This document shows positions 10,321 to 12,901 of a DNA stretch of 12,901 bases, piece after piece. Every line of letters starts with the position of its first letter. Positions within the stretch are counted from its first letter, which is position 1. Under the pieces are notes generated by a model, which worked only from the letters and a program-made list of their open reading frames with translations, did no database searches and was not told where the DNA came from. The translations under genes were made by a program, and so were the position numbers. The stretch is taken from the NCBI GenBank assembly GCA_002412765.1, contig DHVR01000011.1:1-12901 (forward strand), given 5' to 3'. Source of the stretch: Leptolinea sp. UBA5203. Its GTDB lineage: Bacteria > Chloroflexota > Anaerolineae > Anaerolineales > Anaerolineaceae.

Positions 10321-12901
10321 ATGATCTTTAGAGAATCGGGCAAGAAAACGGAAGAATATCCTACCCTGGCAGTAGTCGGGATGGATGGTATCTATGGCAG
10401 TACCAATGGATTGGAACAGATTCGAGATGCGCTGTATTACGGCAGGCGCAATTCCGATCCGTCGTTGCTGGGTACCCAGGATCCCTATCGAATTCCTGTC
10501 GAAGCCATCTCCTTTGCCGGCTTTGGTTTTGGATATGTGGACGCCATGCCGACTACCCCGGAACAAAAAGCCGGTCTAATGGTGGGCCTGCGCTCTCTGA
10601 AGCATGCGGGCGTGGATCTGACGGAATTGAAGAAACAGCGCATTGCCGTGCTGTATGCCTCTGCTTCCGGCAAGCAGCCGATTTCTTATCGCTTTGAACT
10701 CGAAAGTCTGGAAGATCATATCAAGAAACCGGTCAATGAATTGGAGAAAATCCTCAAGATGGCCGGCATCACCGGCGGAATCTATGACCTTTCCGATTTT
10801 GTCTCCCCCCTGACAGCCGGGATCATGCTGACCGAAAAATTGCTGATCAGCAAGAAAGCCGACCTTACCATCCTGGTGACCATCGGATTGAATACCTCCC
10901 GGTCATTGACGCCTGAGGATCAAGAATCCGGTGCCTGTGCCGCAGACGGCGCGGGAGCGGTGGTTTTGCAGACCAGCCAGCTTGCCGAACGTCTGCATCG
11001 GCGGATTTACTGCCAGTTACAGGGTGTTTCCGTCTCCAACACCAGTCTGGCCAGCGGCAATTGGTTGAATCCGGATCAAAGCCTGGTAACCAACATGCGC
11101 GATGTGCTGGAAATTTCCTCAGTGGGCAGCGCGGAAATCGGTGTGGTGGAGATCAGCCGCGGATACGATCCAACCACGTCCAAGGCTGAGATGGAAAGTT
11201 TAAGCAAAGTCTTTGCATGCGACCCGAAACAAAAAATCCCAACCTGCGCAGCAGGGTCTGCGAGTACATTATGGGGTAAGTTGGGAAATGCCGCCGAGAT
11301 GGCCAGTTTTATCAAAGCCACCTTGCAGCTATCGGAAATGATGATTTGCAGTACCCAGTCTTGGTGTGATGCCAGCTCGCTGGATTTTTGGCAGCAAAGT
11401 CCCTTCTATACGCCGGAAAATTCGCGCACCTGGTTCACCCGCCGCTCCCAGCCCGACCGGTTGGTCTTTCTGAGTTTGATGCAAAGCCTGGGTACCTGTA
11501 CCCAGATGATCCTATCCGAGGCGAAACATCCAGCCCAACCAGAAGCTGTACCCAATGCCCGGGTGGATAGTTATTTGATCCCAATCTGCGGTGATGATGA
11601 AACAGAACTCATGCAGCAGCGCACTTTCCTGGAGGGATCTTTAATTAAAGGAATGTCTGTGGCGCAATTACAGCAATTCTGGATTCGTAAATGGGAAAAG
11701 AGAAACCAGCCTGGCTATACGGCGGTTTTCATCGGCGGCACCACAGCCGATTTCCTGCGCGAAGTTCAATTTGCCGAGCAGGGACTACCCAAGGCTATTG
11801 AGAAAAACGGCGAATGGCAGACCCCCGGCGGCAGTTATTTCTGTGCTACCCCCTTGGGACCTGACGGTAAAGTCGCTTTTGTTTATCCGGGCGGCTTTAA
11901 CACTCAGGTCGACAGCGGGATTGATTTACTGTATAGTTTCCCTGCACTGGCTCAGCACACCGCACGGATCAGTGCCAGGCTTGGGGACGTGCTTTTTGAA
12001 GAACAGCTCTATCCGCGCCTCAAGGAACCTCTATCGGAAGCGCTGCGGGCTGAGCTGAATCAAAGCCTGGTGGATGATCCATCCCTGATGTTAAGTTCCG
12101 GAACTGCCCTGGCTGCCCTGTATACCAATTTATTAAAAGAGCTGTTTGGGGTTAAACCGGCCATGTCATTTGGCTACAGCCTGGGCGAAAATTCGATGAT
12201 GTTCGCCTCCGGCGTCTGGAATCAAGGGGATGCCGCCCTCAAGCGCTTACAGCAATCCAAGCTCTTCCGGGATCGAATTTCCGGCAAACAAAATGCCATT
12301 CGCGAATATTGGCAGCAAACGGATGGACAGGAAATCAAAAACCCGTTGTGGGCAAACTATATTCTGATGGGGGATGCCCAATCCCTGATCCCAGAGATCG
12401 AACAAACACCCAGAGTCTATGTAACCCTGATTAACACGCCACGGCAGGTCGTGATTGGCGGAGACCCCGAAGCCTGCGAACAGTTCATTCAAAAGCATAA
12501 GGTCAACTCGCTCAAAGCGCCCTTTCATCATGCCATGCATTGCCTGCCCATTCGATCCGAGTGGCAGGAATTTCACCGGCTGCATGAATGGGAGGTGGCT
12601 GAAATTCCGCAGCAAACCTTATACACGGCTGCCACCTATGGCAAAGTAGAAATTACTGCAGCGGGCATCGCCAATAATATCGCTGAGGCTTTGACCAGCC
12701 CCTTGGACTTTCCCCGCCTGGTGAACAAGGTTTACGAGGATGGCGCCCGAATTTTTATTGAAACCGGAGCCGGTTCCAACTGCTCCAAATGGGTGGATCA
12801 AATCTTGAAAAAAGAAGCCCATTTGTCCATGTCCATCAATCAACACGGCATGAATGATGCCGCGTCGGTTTTACGGGTTTTGGCCCGCTGTGTCAGCCAC
12901 C
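10321..12901 (+). CDS. pfaB: PfaB-like protein: inactive ketosynthase fold plus acyltransferase (3' end outside window)
   Basis: The frame is open for 860 codons to the window edge with no stop. The first part (about 14-440) follows a ketosynthase fold, but the active-site positions are lost. The ACASSL motif reads DFVSPL with Phe160 for Cys. The EAHGTGT motif reads EISRGYD with Ser279 for His. The GSVKSNIGH motif reads GSASTLWGK with Lys320 for His. ADGAGAVVL (about 209-217) keeps the GEGAG region recognisable. The second part (about 518-840) is an acyltransferase: VYPGGFN (521-527), nucleophile S620 in GYSLGE, H740 in HHAMHC, and IETGAGSN near the end. This KS-like plus AT layout matches PfaB of PUFA synthases, where the AT influences the final product. 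An alternative is a PfaC-type KS/chain-length-factor protein, but an AT with intact Ser and His favours PfaB. The start is set by an AGGAG site; one base separates it from the KR-DH stop. Confidence 0.82.
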   Translation, partial: MIFRESGKKTEEYPTLAVVGMDGIYGSTNGLEQIRDALYYGRRNSDPSLLGTQDPYRIPVEAISFAGFGFGYVDAMPTTPEQKAGLMVGLRSLKHAGVDLTELKKQRIAVLYASASGKQPISYRFELESLEDHIKKPVNELEKILKMAGITGGIYDLSDFVSPLTAGIMLTEKLLISKKADLTILVTIGLNTSRSLTPEDQESGACAADGAGAVVLQTSQLAERLHRRIYCQLQGVSVSNTSLASGNWLNPDQSLVTNMRDVLEISSVGSAEIGVVEISRGYDPTTSKAEMESLSKVFACDPKQKIPTCAAGSASTLWGKLGNAAEMASFIKATLQLSEMMICSTQSWCDASSLDFWQQSPFYTPENSRTWFTRRSQPDRLVFLSLMQSLGTCTQMILSEAKHPAQPEAVPNARVDSYLIPICGDDETELMQQRTFLEGSLIKGMSVAQLQQFWIRKWEKRNQPGYTAVFIGGTTADFLREVQFAEQGLPKAIEKNGEWQTPGGSYFCATPLGPDGKVAFVYPGGFNTQVDSGIDLLYSFPALAQHTARISARLGDVLFEEQLYPRLKEPLSEALRAELNQSLVDDPSLMLSSGTALAALYTNLLKELFGVKPAMSFGYSLGENSMMFASGVWNQGDAALKRLQQSKLFRDRISGKQNAIREYWQQTDGQEIKNPLWANYILMGDAQSLIPEIEQTPRVYVTLINTPRQVVIGGDPEACEQFIQKHKVNSLKAPFHHAMHCLPIRSEWQEFHRLHEWEVAEIPQQTLYTAATYGKVEITAAGIANNIAEALTSPLDFPRLVNKVYEDGARIFIETGAGSNCSKWVDQILKKEAHLSMSINQHGMNDAASVLRVLARCVSH

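Noticed and set aside
11388..12649. Short + strand ORFs inside the last gene
   Set aside because: They lie in other frames within the 860-codon open frame that carries clear KS-like and AT motifs.
10321..12901. Third synthase gene as PfaC (KS-CLF-DH)
   Set aside because: The KS fold is followed by an acyltransferase with Ser620 and His740, not by a chain-length factor or dehydratase, and the active-site Cys is missing from the first KS, which is active in PfaC.

Overview
The window is a gene-dense stretch of bacterial DNA with every gene on the + strand. It falls into two blocks separated by a strong intrinsic terminator. Base composition looks roughly balanced by eye. Nothing here fixes the taxonomy: a citramalate-synthase route to isoleucine plus a multi-domain lipid synthase fits several lineages (for example Chloroflexota or Desulfobacterota-like bacteria), and I do not claim one.

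Block 1 (1-3184) is amino-acid biosynthesis. It holds the C-terminal two thirds of a citramalate synthase (cimA, cut by the window edge), then 3-isopropylmalate dehydrogenase (leuB) 14 bases later. After a hairpin terminator comes prephenate dehydratase (pheA), closed by a perfect 16-bp stem and T-run. CimA and LeuB act in branched-chain amino-acid synthesis; PheA makes phenylpyruvate for phenylalanine.

Block 2 (about 3225-12901) is the first part of a PUFA-synthase-like (Pfa family) iterative type I fatty-acid/polyketide synthase operon. The first gene is PfaA-like: ketosynthase, acyltransferase, a duplicated helical motif, a Gly/Asn linker encoded by a 30-bp tandem repeat, three tandem ACPs, and the structural half only of a ketoreductase. 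The second gene starts inside the first gene's stop codon (TAATG). It carries the catalytic half of the ketoreductase and a double-hotdog dehydratase. The third gene follows after one base and runs off the window. It is PfaB-like: a ketosynthase fold that has lost Cys, His and His, followed by an acyltransferase with a GYSLG nucleophile elbow.

Together these would give chain elongation (KS/AT/ACP), ketoreduction (KR assembled from two polypeptides) and dehydration, with the PfaB-like AT acting on loading or release. The chain-length-factor/second KS (PfaC), enoyl reductase (PfaD) and phosphopantetheinyl transferase (PfaE) expected for a complete system are not in the window, so the lipid product cannot be named. 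The most unusual feature is the break of the KR exactly between its subdomains into two translationally coupled genes.
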